Positions 1 through 6,525 of a stretch of DNA of 9,142 nucleotides are shown piece after piece. Position 1 is the stretch's first letter, and the number at the start of each line of letters is the position of its first letter. The notes under the pieces were generated by a model that was given only the letters and a program-made list of their open reading frames with translations, made no database searches and was not told the origin of the DNA. The translations under genes were made by a program, and so were the position numbers. The DNA is from Chloroflexota bacterium (lineage in GTDB: Bacteria > Chloroflexota > UBA11872 > VXNJ01), in NCBI GenBank assembly GCA_026708165.1, contig JAPOVO010000066.1:1-9142 (forward strand), read 5' to 3'.

Positions 1-1498
1 CGAAGTCGTCGGTGAGGATGAGGTCGCTTCCGGCGTCCAGATACTCCTGCAAGCTTTCGGCGGGATAGAGCTGCGCGATGGACTCCCTGCCGAGATTGGC
101 CCGCGAGAGCGCCGGCACGGAATCGAAGTCCAGCGGCTTGTCGGACATGGCGATTACAAAAGTGGAACGCCCCTGCCTGGGGTTCAGTTCGCCCTCGGTG
201 ATCAGGTAGACATTTTCAAAGGTCTGCCTGGCGGTCCGGATGTAGGCACGCAAAAACTCGCCGCGGCCGAACGTATCGATCAGGTTCATGACGTAGATTC
301 CGTCGGGCTTGAGGGACCGCTTCACTAGCTCGTTGAACTCGAGTGTAGTGAGGTGGTAGGGGACGGCGAAGTTGTGAAAGGCGTCGCCAAACACGATGTC
401 GTATTCGTCGGTAGGACGGTTTAGAAAGAGAAACAGCCGCGCGTCGACGGCATAGGTTGAAATGTCGAGATCGGGACTGATACCCAGGTCTCGATACGCG
501 ACCTCGTAGACTTCACGGTCGATCTCGAGCACGTCCGAACTGCCTTGCGGATACATAGTCTGCATCCACCTGGGAAACGTGTATCCTCCGCCGCCGATGA
601 ACAGACTCCTGGGCGAATCGACGTCGACGAGTCCCGGCTGGATCACTTCGGCGTAGACCCGCTCGTATCCGTAGCCAAGCTCCAGCGGATCGACCATGTT
701 GTTGTATGACTGGACCATGTGGTCGAGGATCAACACACGGACGTTTGGGTCGTCCTTCTCGTCGTACCAGAGAATGCAGTAATACTGTGACTCTTCGACA
801 CACGGAACGGCGAAGGAGTTGCTTTGTCTGAGGCCGAACAGGGCTCCGGCCACAATGACCGCGAGGAGTATCACGATGAGCGGGCGGCGGAACAGGCGCC
901 CCGCCACGATCGCGAGCAGCAGGAGCACGACGGCGACGGCGAAGACGATCGATCGAGTGCCGAACACCGCGACCAGGACGAACCCTGTCAGGAAGGTGCC
1001 AAGTATGCTTCCCGCAGTCGACCAGGCGTAGACCCTGCCGACGACGCTGCCGGTCTGCCCGAGGTCGGAGAGGGTCAATTTGATTACGACTGGGCTGACC
1101 ATTCCGAGTACGAGGCTCGGTAGCAGGAACAGGAAGACGTTGGCTAGCAAGTACTGAAGGTAGGCCGGCAACGGCCAGTCGGTGACAGCGTTCAAAACCC
1201 AGGCCGTAAGCGGAAGGACCAGTACGGCGAATGCTGAGCCGGTCAGCAGGATCGCGGCGAGGATGTTATTTGAGGCTCGCCGGTCGGCGAGCCGCCCTCC
1301 GAGGTAGTTTCCGACGGCGATACCCGCAAGGACCACGCCGATTATGCTCGTCCAGGAATAGAGGTTCACGCCCAGCCAGGGAGCCATGAGGCGTCCGGCG
1401 ACCAATTCCAGCACGAGAGTGGCAGCGCTGGCCGTGAAAGCGACTGCGCTAGCCTGCCATACTCGCCAGCGGGGACCGCCGGTGCTGGCCTGCGTCAC
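1..1498 (-). CDS. Membrane-fused spermidine-synthase-like protein, C-terminus cut off at the window edge
   Basis: The minus-strand frame is open from the upstream region to the left edge without a stop. Counted from a GTG at 1498 there are 499 residues in the window. The N-terminal half is hydrophobic, with about seven membrane segments, starting with the family hallmark LELVAGRLMAPWLG (residues 30-43), then YLGGRLADR near residue 65. The C-terminal half is a soluble Rossmann methyltransferase/spermidine-synthase fold: ESQYYCI near 233, IGGGGYTFPR near 300, LEID (E325), GDAF (D372) and VPYHLTTLEFN. The last visible residues, LILTDDF, match the family's C-terminal motif, so little is missing. 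The usual GGGDGG nucleotide loop is altered, so true polyamine synthesis is doubtful; membrane location is inferred. The start is uncertain: in-frame ATGs exist at 1657 and 1669, but the residues they add do not look conserved and none of the candidates has a clear ribosome site. It is divergent from the oxidoreductase gene at 1735. Confidence 0.88.
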   Translation of the reverse strand, partial: MTQASTGGPRWRVWQASAVAFTASAATLVLELVAGRLMAPWLGVNLYSWTSIIGVVLAGIAVGNYLGGRLADRRASNNILAAILLTGSAFAVLVLPLTAWVLNAVTDWPLPAYLQYLLANVFLFLLPSLVLGMVSPVVIKLTLSDLGQTGSVVGRVYAWSTAGSILGTFLTGFVLVAVFGTRSIVFAVAVVLLLLAIVAGRLFRRPLIVILLAVIVAGALFGLRQSNSFAVPCVEESQYYCILWYDEKDDPNVRVLILDHMVQSYNNMVDPLELGYGYERVYAEVIQPGLVDVDSPRSLFIGGGGYTFPRWMQTMYPQGSSDVLEIDREVYEVAYRDLGISPDLDISTYAVDARLFLFLNRPTDEYDIVFGDAFHNFAVPYHLTTLEFNELVKRSLKPDGIYVMNLIDTFGRGEFLRAYIRTARQTFENVYLITEGELNPRQGRSTFVIAMSDKPLDFDSVPALSRANLGRESIAQLYPAESLQEYLDAGSDLILTDDF

Positions 1499-1552
1499 TT
1501 CATCGGACGTTGCGGCTGTGGATGAATCTATTTCGGAAATCTGAAGAACTCC

Positions 1553-1580
1553 ATGACATCGAACGTGGAAGTTGGATAAT
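1553..1580 (+). promoter_or_regulatory. Candidate sigma-70 promoter for the Gfo/Idh-GlcD unit
   Basis: ATGACA (1553-1558) matches the TTGACA -35 box at five of six positions. GATAAT (1575-1580) matches TATAAT at five of six, with a 16-base spacer. Transcription would begin near 1587 and leave a leader of about 150 bases before the ATG at 1735. This is a match by eye only, and the AT-rich stretch could also serve the minus-strand gene. Confidence 0.3.
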
Positions 1581-1654
1581 AAACGGAATAGTAAACAGTA
1601 TCCGAAAAGCGAGTTGGACGAGCAGAGCAAGAGAGCCAGATCAATTCGGCACGC

Positions 1655-1670
1655 CATGCGTTGGCGCATG
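1655..1670. repeat. Perfect inverted repeat CATGCG-TTGG-CGCATG (possible operator)
   Basis: Six-base arms CATGCG (1655-1660) and CGCATG (1665-1670) flank TTGG. Outside them, ACGC (1651-1654) and GCGT (1672-1675) also pair if one base is skipped. Its position between two divergent genes suits a regulator-binding site or a leader hairpin. It also holds both in-frame ATG codons (1655-1657 and 1667-1669, read on the minus strand) that could extend the membrane protein, so the symmetry may be coincidental. Confidence 0.4.
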
Positions 1671-1720
1671 AGCGTCCGGGAGCAAAGCGTCGCGTCGCGA
1701 GCACCGGCTAATCGGCCACT

Positions 1721-1727
1721 GGAGGAG
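1721..1727 (+). promoter_or_regulatory. Strong Shine-Dalgarno site of the Gfo/Idh gene
   Basis: GGAGGAG lies seven bases before the ATG at 1735. It is the clearest ribosome-binding site in the window and fixes this start codon. Confidence 0.8.
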
Positions 1728-1734
1728 ATCCTGA

Positions 1735-2760
1735 ATGGCGTCAGGTAGTCAGATAGGAATCGGAATATGGGGGGCGGGCTGGGTAGCCGGGGCTCATGCC
1801 GCGGCGTACCAATCGACGCCCGGCTGTGAAATAGTCGCCATTGGCAGTCGCCGCCGTGAGAGCGCCGCCAGTCTCGCCAGCGCCAACGGCCTCGATTGCC
1901 GTATCTATACGGACTACGCTGACTTTCTGTCCGACCCGGATTTGGACGCAGTCTCGATATGCACGCCTAACGGCTTGCACGCGCAGAACGCCGTTGACGG
2001 GGCGAGAGCGGGCAAACATATGTTTATCGAGAAGCCGGTCGCGCTGACGCCCGAGGACCTTGCCAGGATGCGCGAGGCCGTGTGTGCCGCGGGAGTGGTG
2101 ACATCGGTGGGCTTTGTCAGCCGGGGCGTTCCGCTTGTGCGGCGGATGCACGAAATCGTGCAGAGCGGGGCTTTGGGCGAGATTTACATGATCGGGGCCG
2201 ACTACTGGCATTCGAGGCTCGGCCGACCGGACTACTACAAGACGGCGGAGGAAGCGGGCAACGCCTACATGGTCGGCGGCGTTCATGCCGTCGACGCAGT
2301 GCGTTTCATCACCGGACTCGATATTACCGCCGTGTGCGCGGCGTCCACTCAAATCGGCTCGGCGTCGGCGGAAGGTTACGAGATGCATGCCGTCGACTCT
2401 CTGCTCGTCACGTATTCCAACGGGGCGGTGGGAAGGGTGTCCGCCGCGATTCACGGACACATGCCGTATCAGGTAAACCTAGACATCCTGGGTGACCGGG
2501 GCGTCATCAGGAACGAACGGGTGTTCACTGGCGAAAACGCAGAAGGCGATCCGTTCACAGTCCTGGGCGAGCAGGGTCTCGACAGCGGCAGCGTGGACGA
2601 TCATGCGTTTCCGTATCTGATGCGGGAGTTTGTCGAGTGCATATCGACGGGCAGTCAGACTAGGGTCAGCCTGGAGAACGCGGTAAACACTCACGAAGTC
2701 GGATTCGCGGTGGACATTTCGAAGCGGCGGGGAGAGTGGGTGCCCCTGCCGCTGTCCTGA
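1735..2760 (+). CDS. Gfo/Idh/MocA family NAD(P)-dependent oxidoreductase
   Basis: This 341-residue protein has the family's usual length and two-domain plan. The N-terminal Rossmann domain opens with GIGIWGAGWVAGAHA (residues 8-22), a glycine-rich dinucleotide loop, and ends with the hallmark IEKPVAL (E99-K100-P101), whose lysine normally contacts substrate and cofactor. The C-terminal domain carries GGVHAVD (181-187), where H184 and D187 occupy the usual catalytic His/Asp positions. Family members oxidise or reduce sugars, inositols and sugar derivatives; the substrate cannot be read from sequence. The ATG is well supported by GGAGGAG at 1721-1727, seven bases upstream. The gene ends in TGA and is followed after 30 bases by the FAD oxidase gene, so co-transcription is likely. 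The pair suggests consecutive oxidations of a polyhydroxy or hydroxy-acid compound (inference). Confidence 0.93.
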   Translation: MASGSQIGIGIWGAGWVAGAHAAAYQSTPGCEIVAIGSRRRESAASLASANGLDCRIYTDYADFLSDPDLDAVSICTPNGLHAQNAVDGARAGKHMFIEKPVALTPEDLARMREAVCAAGVVTSVGFVSRGVPLVRRMHEIVQSGALGEIYMIGADYWHSRLGRPDYYKTAEEAGNAYMVGGVHAVDAVRFITGLDITAVCAASTQIGSASAEGYEMHAVDSLLVTYSNGAVGRVSAAIHGHMPYQVNLDILGDRGVIRNERVFTGENAEGDPFTVLGEQGLDSGSVDDHAFPYLMREFVECISTGSQTRVSLENAVNTHEVGFAVDISKRRGEWVPLPLS

Positions 2761-2790
2761 TTCGGCTGGTTGGTCTAGAGGCTGCTTTCG

Positions 2791-4194
2791 GTGGCTGTAG
2801 AGATCATCGACCGCCTAGAAGCCGTGGTTGGCGCGGCCCACGTTCTGCGCTCCCGGGCTTCGCTGGTCAGCTACGCGGTGGACGCGACCGTGGGCTATCG
2901 CGGCGAGCCGCTGGCGGCGGTGTTTCCCGGAACGGCAGAGGAGACGGCCAGCGTTTTGCAACTGGCCCGCGAGATCGGGGTCACCGTAGTTGGGCGTGGG
3001 GCCGGGACCAGTCTCTCAGCCGGAGCCGTGCCGCCGAAAGGCTCCATCGTGATTTCGCTGTCCAGGCTGAGACGGGGGCCGTACATCGATCGGGAGGACC
3101 TGACTGTGCGCGCAGGCGCGGGCGTTACCACTCTGGAAGTGCAGTCGGCGGCGAAGGCAGCCGGTCTGTTTTATCCGCCCGATCCCTCCTCGCAGGACGT
3201 GACCACCATGGGCGGAAACGCGGCGACCAACGCGGGCGGTCCGCACGCGCTGAAATACGGCGTGACGCGCCAATACATAACCTCGCTGGAGGTTGCCGAT
3301 TTCTCGGGCTCCGTCGTGACGTACAACCGGGGCACCGCCGGTGAAATGATGGTCGATCTGATGATCGGCTCGGAAGGGACTCTCGGTCTCGTCACTGAAG
3401 TGCACGCGCGACTGGTCCCAGCGCCCGAGGGATACCGCACCGTTACGGCGACCTTCGACAGCGCCCAGACTGCGGCCCACGCGACGGTGGACTTGCTGGA
3501 TACAGGGGTAATTCCGGGAAAGCTGGAGTTCATGGACGACGTTTCGATTCGGGCCGTCCAGGCCGCGAGGGACCGCGGGCTGTCCCTCGAAATCGGCGCG
3601 CTGCTGTTGATTGAGCTTCATGGCGACCGGGAATCGCTATCACGCGACGGCGCGGTCACACTGGAGTCGCTAAGGAACTCCGGCGCCGAGAACGTGCGGG
3701 ACGCCGTCTCCGAAGGGGAGCAGAGGCGAGCATGGGAGGCTCGGGGGGCCATCACGTCCTCGCTCGCCCGGCTGAAGCCCGGAAAGATAGGCGAGGACAT
3801 CTGCGTGCCCCGCACCAACCTGCCTCAAGCGGTGGACCGTATCAAGAAACTCGCCAGTGAACGGGATGTCCTGATCGCCCTGTTCGGACACATCGGCGAC
3901 GGGACGCTGCATCCCAATGTCATCTACGAGCCTTCGAGCAAGTCGGAGACCGCCGCCGCCCGGGATGTGCTTGGGGAGCTGGCCCGGATCGGCATAGATT
4001 CCGGCGGTGTGCTTTCGGGTGAGCACGGCCTGGGTCTGGTGAAGCGGGACTTCGTTCCCTACGCCTGGGACTGGGATACGATTCGGGCGATGCGCCGCCT
4101 GAAGCGTGAGTTCGACCCCGCTGGCGTGCTAAACCCGGGCATCATGTGGCCCGACGAATCTGAGCGGAATAGCGATTTGTGGGACCGGGGCTAG
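2791..4194 (+). CDS. FAD-linked oxidase, GlcD type (glycolate/D-lactate dehydrogenase-like)
   Basis: This 467-residue protein is full length for the GlcD/D-lactate dehydrogenase branch of the VAO/PCMH flavoprotein family. The FAD domain shows VVGRGAGTSLSAGA (66-79, pyrophosphate loop), YPPDPSS (128-134), MGGNAATNAGGPHALKYG (140-157) and GSEGTLG (193-199). The C-terminal substrate domain has GHIGDGTLHPN (366-376), whose H367 and H374 are the usual active-site/metal histidines, SGEHGLG (409-415) and FDPAGVLNPG (441-450). Such enzymes oxidise 2-hydroxy acids to 2-keto acids and pass electrons to a quinone, cytochrome or Fe-S partner. No GlcE or GlcF partner is present here, so it may work alone or with a subunit encoded elsewhere. 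The start is a GTG with AGAGG at 2777-2781. It lies 30 bases after the Gfo/Idh gene and ends convergently with the minus-strand hydrolase gene, 36 bases away. The substrate is unknown. Confidence 0.93.
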   Translation: MAVEIIDRLEAVVGAAHVLRSRASLVSYAVDATVGYRGEPLAAVFPGTAEETASVLQLAREIGVTVVGRGAGTSLSAGAVPPKGSIVISLSRLRRGPYIDREDLTVRAGAGVTTLEVQSAAKAAGLFYPPDPSSQDVTTMGGNAATNAGGPHALKYGVTRQYITSLEVADFSGSVVTYNRGTAGEMMVDLMIGSEGTLGLVTEVHARLVPAPEGYRTVTATFDSAQTAAHATVDLLDTGVIPGKLEFMDDVSIRAVQAARDRGLSLEIGALLLIELHGDRESLSRDGAVTLESLRNSGAENVRDAVSEGEQRRAWEARGAITSSLARLKPGKIGEDICVPRTNLPQAVDRIKKLASERDVLIALFGHIGDGTLHPNVIYEPSSKSETAAARDVLGELARIGIDSGGVLSGEHGLGLVKRDFVPYAWDWDTIRAMRRLKREFDPAGVLNPGIMWPDESERNSDLWDRG

Positions 4195-4230
4195 CCTGGC
4201 GCGGAAGGTCCAGATTCCAGGCCGTCGGCC
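4194..4230. terminator. Convergent gap with short inverted repeats, weak terminator candidate
   Basis: Two plus-strand and minus-strand genes end facing each other here. GCCTGG (4194-4199) pairs with CCAGGC (4217-4222) across a 17-base loop, and GGCC-GTC-GGCC (4220-4230) is a second small stem overlapping it. Neither is followed by a T run on either strand, so intrinsic termination is not well supported. Confidence 0.2.
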
Positions 4231-4872
4231 CTATAGCTCGGAAAGCCAGTAACTTTCGGCTCCGATTGTGGTGGGTGGGCCGTGGCCGGGGTAGACGAGG
4301 TAATCGGCGTTGAGCTTCGCAAGCAGCCGGAGGCTCCGGTAAAGCGCCTCAAGATCGCCGCCGGGCAAATCGTAGCGACCGTACGTGCCTTGGAACAGGG
4401 TGTCGCCCGTAATCAGTGTCTTCGCGGACTCAACCATCAGGCATACGCTGCCCGGCGTGTGGCCGGGGGTATGGATCACGCGGAATTGATGCCCGCCGAG
4501 ATTCAGTACGTCGCCATCACGCATCAACTCAGAGGGATTTGCGGGTTCGGGCGGGACGGGCAGCGGGATCAACGGCGAGGGTGAAATCACCATCTTGGCG
4601 TCGTCCTCGTGGATGTACAGCGGCGCTCCCGTATCACGCATCAGCCGCGCGTCATCGCCGGCATGATCCCAATGTCCATGAGTGTTCACGATGGCGGTGA
4701 TCCGCAGTTCGCTTGACCTTGCGCGCTCTAATACAAGCTCGGCCGAGCTGAAGCCGGGATCTACAATCATTCCCTCCGTACCGGAGGAGATGAGATAGGT
4801 ATTGGTCTCAAGCGGCCCAGCCGTGATTGTCTCGATATTCAGCTTCGGACCGAGTTTCGGCGATCCGGCCAT
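4231..4872 (-). CDS. Small metallo-beta-lactamase-fold hydrolase (glyoxalase II-like)
   Basis: This 213-residue protein carries the complete zinc ligand set of the family: THGHWDH (H65, H67, D69, H70), HTPGHTPGS (H138), TGDTLF (D157) and YPGHGPPT (H197). GRYDLPGGD (166-173) is typical of the glyoxalase II-like subgroup. It lacks the C-terminal glutathione-binding domain of true glyoxalase II (about 250 residues), so a general thioester, persulfide or phosphoester hydrolase role is more cautious; the substrate is not readable. The ATG lies nine bases after the moaA stop, in the same reading frame, with no good Shine-Dalgarno of its own, so translation probably depends on ribosomes finishing moaA. 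It is the last gene of the minus-strand Fe-S/moaA cluster and ends in TAG. Confidence 0.92.
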   Translation of the reverse strand: MAGSPKLGPKLNIETITAGPLETNTYLISSGTEGMIVDPGFSSAELVLERARSSELRITAIVNTHGHWDHAGDDARLMRDTGAPLYIHEDDAKMVISPSPLIPLPVPPEPANPSELMRDGDVLNLGGHQFRVIHTPGHTPGSVCLMVESAKTLITGDTLFQGTYGRYDLPGGDLEALYRSLRLLAKLNADYLVYPGHGPPTTIGAESYWLSEL

Positions 4873-4881
4873 TATCCGGGG

Positions 4882-5934
4882 TCAGCCGCCAATCTGGTAC
4901 ATCTCGATCTTGCGGTCCGAGCGAGCGTACCCGTCGAGGTCGGTATTCTCGGAACGCTCTTCCGAATAGCGGTCTGTCCGACCCGACCAGATTCGACCGA
5001 TTGCCCGCTCTATCTCCGCATCGGAATAGCCGGCTCGCATCAGGTCTCGCAGCGAATCGCCGCCGCCCGCGAACAGACAGGTAACCAGTCGACCGTCGGT
5101 CGAAAGGCGGGCGCGCGAGCAGTCGCCGCAGAACGGCTGGCTGACCGACGCGACGATTCCGATCTCGCCCGATCCGTCGGCGTAGGCAAACCGATTTGCC
5201 ACTTCCCCACGATAGTTGGGGTTGAGCGGTTCGAGCGGAAACTCCGCGTCGATCCGCTCGCATATTTCTCGGGCTGTGACGACCTGAGACAGATTCCAGT
5301 TGTTCCGATTGCCGACGTCCATGTATTCGATGAACCGAAGGATGTGGCCTGATCCTTTAGAGCGTCGGGCGAGATCGACAATCGTGTGATCGTTGACGCC
5401 GCGAATGACTACACAGTTGATCTTGATCGGACTCAACCCGGCTGCCGCCGCGGACTCTATCCCCTTCAAAACAGGCTCGACACCGTAGTCCCGGCCGTTC
5501 ATTTGCTTGAAAATCCCGTCGTCAGGGCTGTCGAGACTCACGGTTACTCTTTGCAGTCCGGCCTCGGCGAGCGGCGCGGCGAGTCGGTCGAGGAGGTAAC
5601 CATTGGTGGTTAACGTGAGATCGGCCACGCCGTCGATTCTCGAGAGCATTTCGACCAGTAAAGGGACATCCTTGCGCAGCAGAGGTTCTCCCCCGGTGAG
5701 CCGGACTTTCTTGACCCCGAAGCCGACGAATATCCGCACGAGCCGCTCGATTTCCTCGAAGCTGAGAATCTCGCGTCTGTGCAGAAACTCGTAGTGCTCA
5801 CCGAATATCTCGGCGGGCATGCAGTAGTCGCATCGGAAGTTGCAGCGGTCCGTTAGCGACACCCGCAGGTCGCGTATGGGGCGCCCCAGCGTGTCCGTAA
5901 CGGCCCGCGCGCCGTCCAATGCGGGTTGCGCCAT
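4882..5934 (-). CDS. moaA: GTP 3',8-cyclase MoaA (molybdenum cofactor biosynthesis, radical SAM)
   Basis: MoaA converts GTP to 3',8-cyclo-GTP, the first step of molybdopterin synthesis. Numbering from the upstream TTG at 5940 (352 residues), the radical-SAM cluster is RCNFRCDYC (C33, C37, C40) and the SAM-binding motif is GGEP (83-86). The second, substrate-binding 4Fe-4S cluster has ligands C271, C274 (FCGDCSRARLSTDG) and C288 (VTCLF), with the conserved arginines between them. The protein ends in Gly-Gly, as active MoaA does. I prefer the ATG at 5934 (350 residues), ten bases after AAGGA (5949-5945), over the TTG at 5940. It lies 52 to 58 bases after iscA on the same strand. Its two Fe-S clusters make it a natural client of the upstream assembly genes. 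No other moa gene is in the window. Confidence 0.96.
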   Translation of the reverse strand: MAQPALDGARAVTDTLGRPIRDLRVSLTDRCNFRCDYCMPAEIFGEHYEFLHRREILSFEEIERLVRIFVGFGVKKVRLTGGEPLLRKDVPLLVEMLSRIDGVADLTLTTNGYLLDRLAAPLAEAGLQRVTVSLDSPDDGIFKQMNGRDYGVEPVLKGIESAAAAGLSPIKINCVVIRGVNDHTIVDLARRSKGSGHILRFIEYMDVGNRNNWNLSQVVTAREICERIDAEFPLEPLNPNYRGEVANRFAYADGSGEIGIVASVSQPFCGDCSRARLSTDGRLVTCLFAGGGDSLRDLMRAGYSDAEIERAIGRIWSGRTDRYSEERSENTDLDGYARSDRKIEMYQIGG

Positions 5935-5992
5935 CTTCAACTAGTCCTTAGATTCGGTTTTGGACTCCGCATCCGGTCTCGGTGCGGTTGGG

Positions 5993-6403
5993 CTATGCCT
6001 TGGGCCGCTCTCGCCCCGCTCCGACCTTGTCCTCTCGTTTGTCGCGCATGTATTTCATACGGGATCTGCGGGGTTTGATATTGAACGACGTACCGCATCC
6101 GCAGGTGACCTCGGCGTTGGGATTTCTAAGGATGAACCCGCGGCCTATCAGATCGTCGTTGAAGTCAAGCTCCGACCCGCGGATCATTCCCAGCGAAAAC
6201 CGGTCGGTGACGATCTTAAAGCCGTCGTACTCGTGCACCTGGTCGTCGTCTTCGATTTTGTCGTCGAGAAGCACGTTGTAGTCCCAACCCGCGCAGCCAC
6301 CTTTGGTGACGCGGATTCGAATGTGCCTCCCCTGGTTCTTTGGTCGCGCCAAGACATCGGCCACTTCCGAGGCCGCCAAATCCGAAACCGAGAGCAAATC
6401 CAA
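5993..6403 (-). CDS. iscA: A-type Fe-S cluster carrier protein (IscA/ErpA/HesB family)
   Basis: This 136-residue protein has the three cluster-binding cysteines of A-type carriers: GGCAGWDY (C37) and TCGCGTSF (C101, C103), with the standard spacing of about 63 residues and the typical SxxLxDxLIGRGF-like segment before the CGC. These proteins receive Fe-S clusters and hand them to apo-enzymes in the cytoplasm. After the core (about residue 110) there is a strongly basic tail of about 26 residues (PRRSRMKYMRDKRE and onward) that typical members lack. The start is a TTG: the frame upstream reaches a TGA at 6494-6496 with no ATG or GTG between, and a second TTG at 6397 is possible. The Shine-Dalgarno is poor (CAGG directly before the TTG). 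It sits between iscS and moaA on the same strand. Assignment to IscA rather than ErpA or SufA is uncertain. Confidence 0.9.
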   Translation of the reverse strand: MDLLSVSDLAASEVADVLARPKNQGRHIRIRVTKGGCAGWDYNVLLDDKIEDDDQVHEYDGFKIVTDRFSLGMIRGSELDFNDDLIGRGFILRNPNAEVTCGCGTSFNIKPRRSRMKYMRDKREDKVGAGRERPKA

Positions 6404-6525
6404 CCTGAAACTAACCGGCCTTCCGCTCGATAGCCCGCGGTCCCTCCGAACCGGTTGGCCAGAACGGCCGAGCTTGTCGAGCCAATGTCGTCTTCAATAG
6501 GGATTTTAGCAATCGCCGAACCGCG
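6404..6525 (-). other. Gap between iscS and iscA without a recognised gene
   Basis: These 122 bases separate the end of iscS from the start of iscA. In many isc operons the scaffold gene iscU sits here, but the space is too short and no fragment of it was recognised. A weak bulged hairpin (6467-6484, arms GGC/GCC and CGA/TCG on the minus strand) and the palindrome AACCGGTT (6449-6456) are present. No T run follows, so I do not call a terminator. Confidence 0.45.

Larger units (their letters stand above)
1499..1734. promoter_or_regulatory. Divergent intergenic control region
   Basis: This 236-base gap separates the minus-strand membrane protein from the plus-strand oxidoreductase, so promoters for both should lie here. 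It contains an AT-rich stretch at about 1571-1602 that contrasts with the surrounding GC-rich sequence, one plausible plus-strand promoter and one perfect inverted repeat (listed separately). If the membrane protein really starts at an ATG at 1657 or 1669, part of this region is coding instead. No RNA gene or small protein was recognised. Confidence 0.55.

Noticed and set aside
513..1123. Frames of 70-99 codons over the membrane protein gene
   Set aside because: The minus-strand membrane/spermidine-synthase frame is continuous here with helices and motifs, so these are shadows.
1741..2460. Open frame of 239 codons antisense to the Gfo/Idh gene
   Set aside because: It lies entirely inside a clear family member, has low-complexity Arg/His-rich composition and matches no known motif. 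GC-rich genes often give such antisense frames.
2736..3344. Open frame of 202 codons overlapping the GlcD-type gene in another frame
   Set aside because: The GlcD frame has continuous family motifs through this stretch; the alternative is Arg/Gly-rich noise.
4194..4230. A strong bidirectional terminator between the convergent genes
   Set aside because: The stems are short or have large loops and no T run follows on either strand; kept only as a low-confidence feature.
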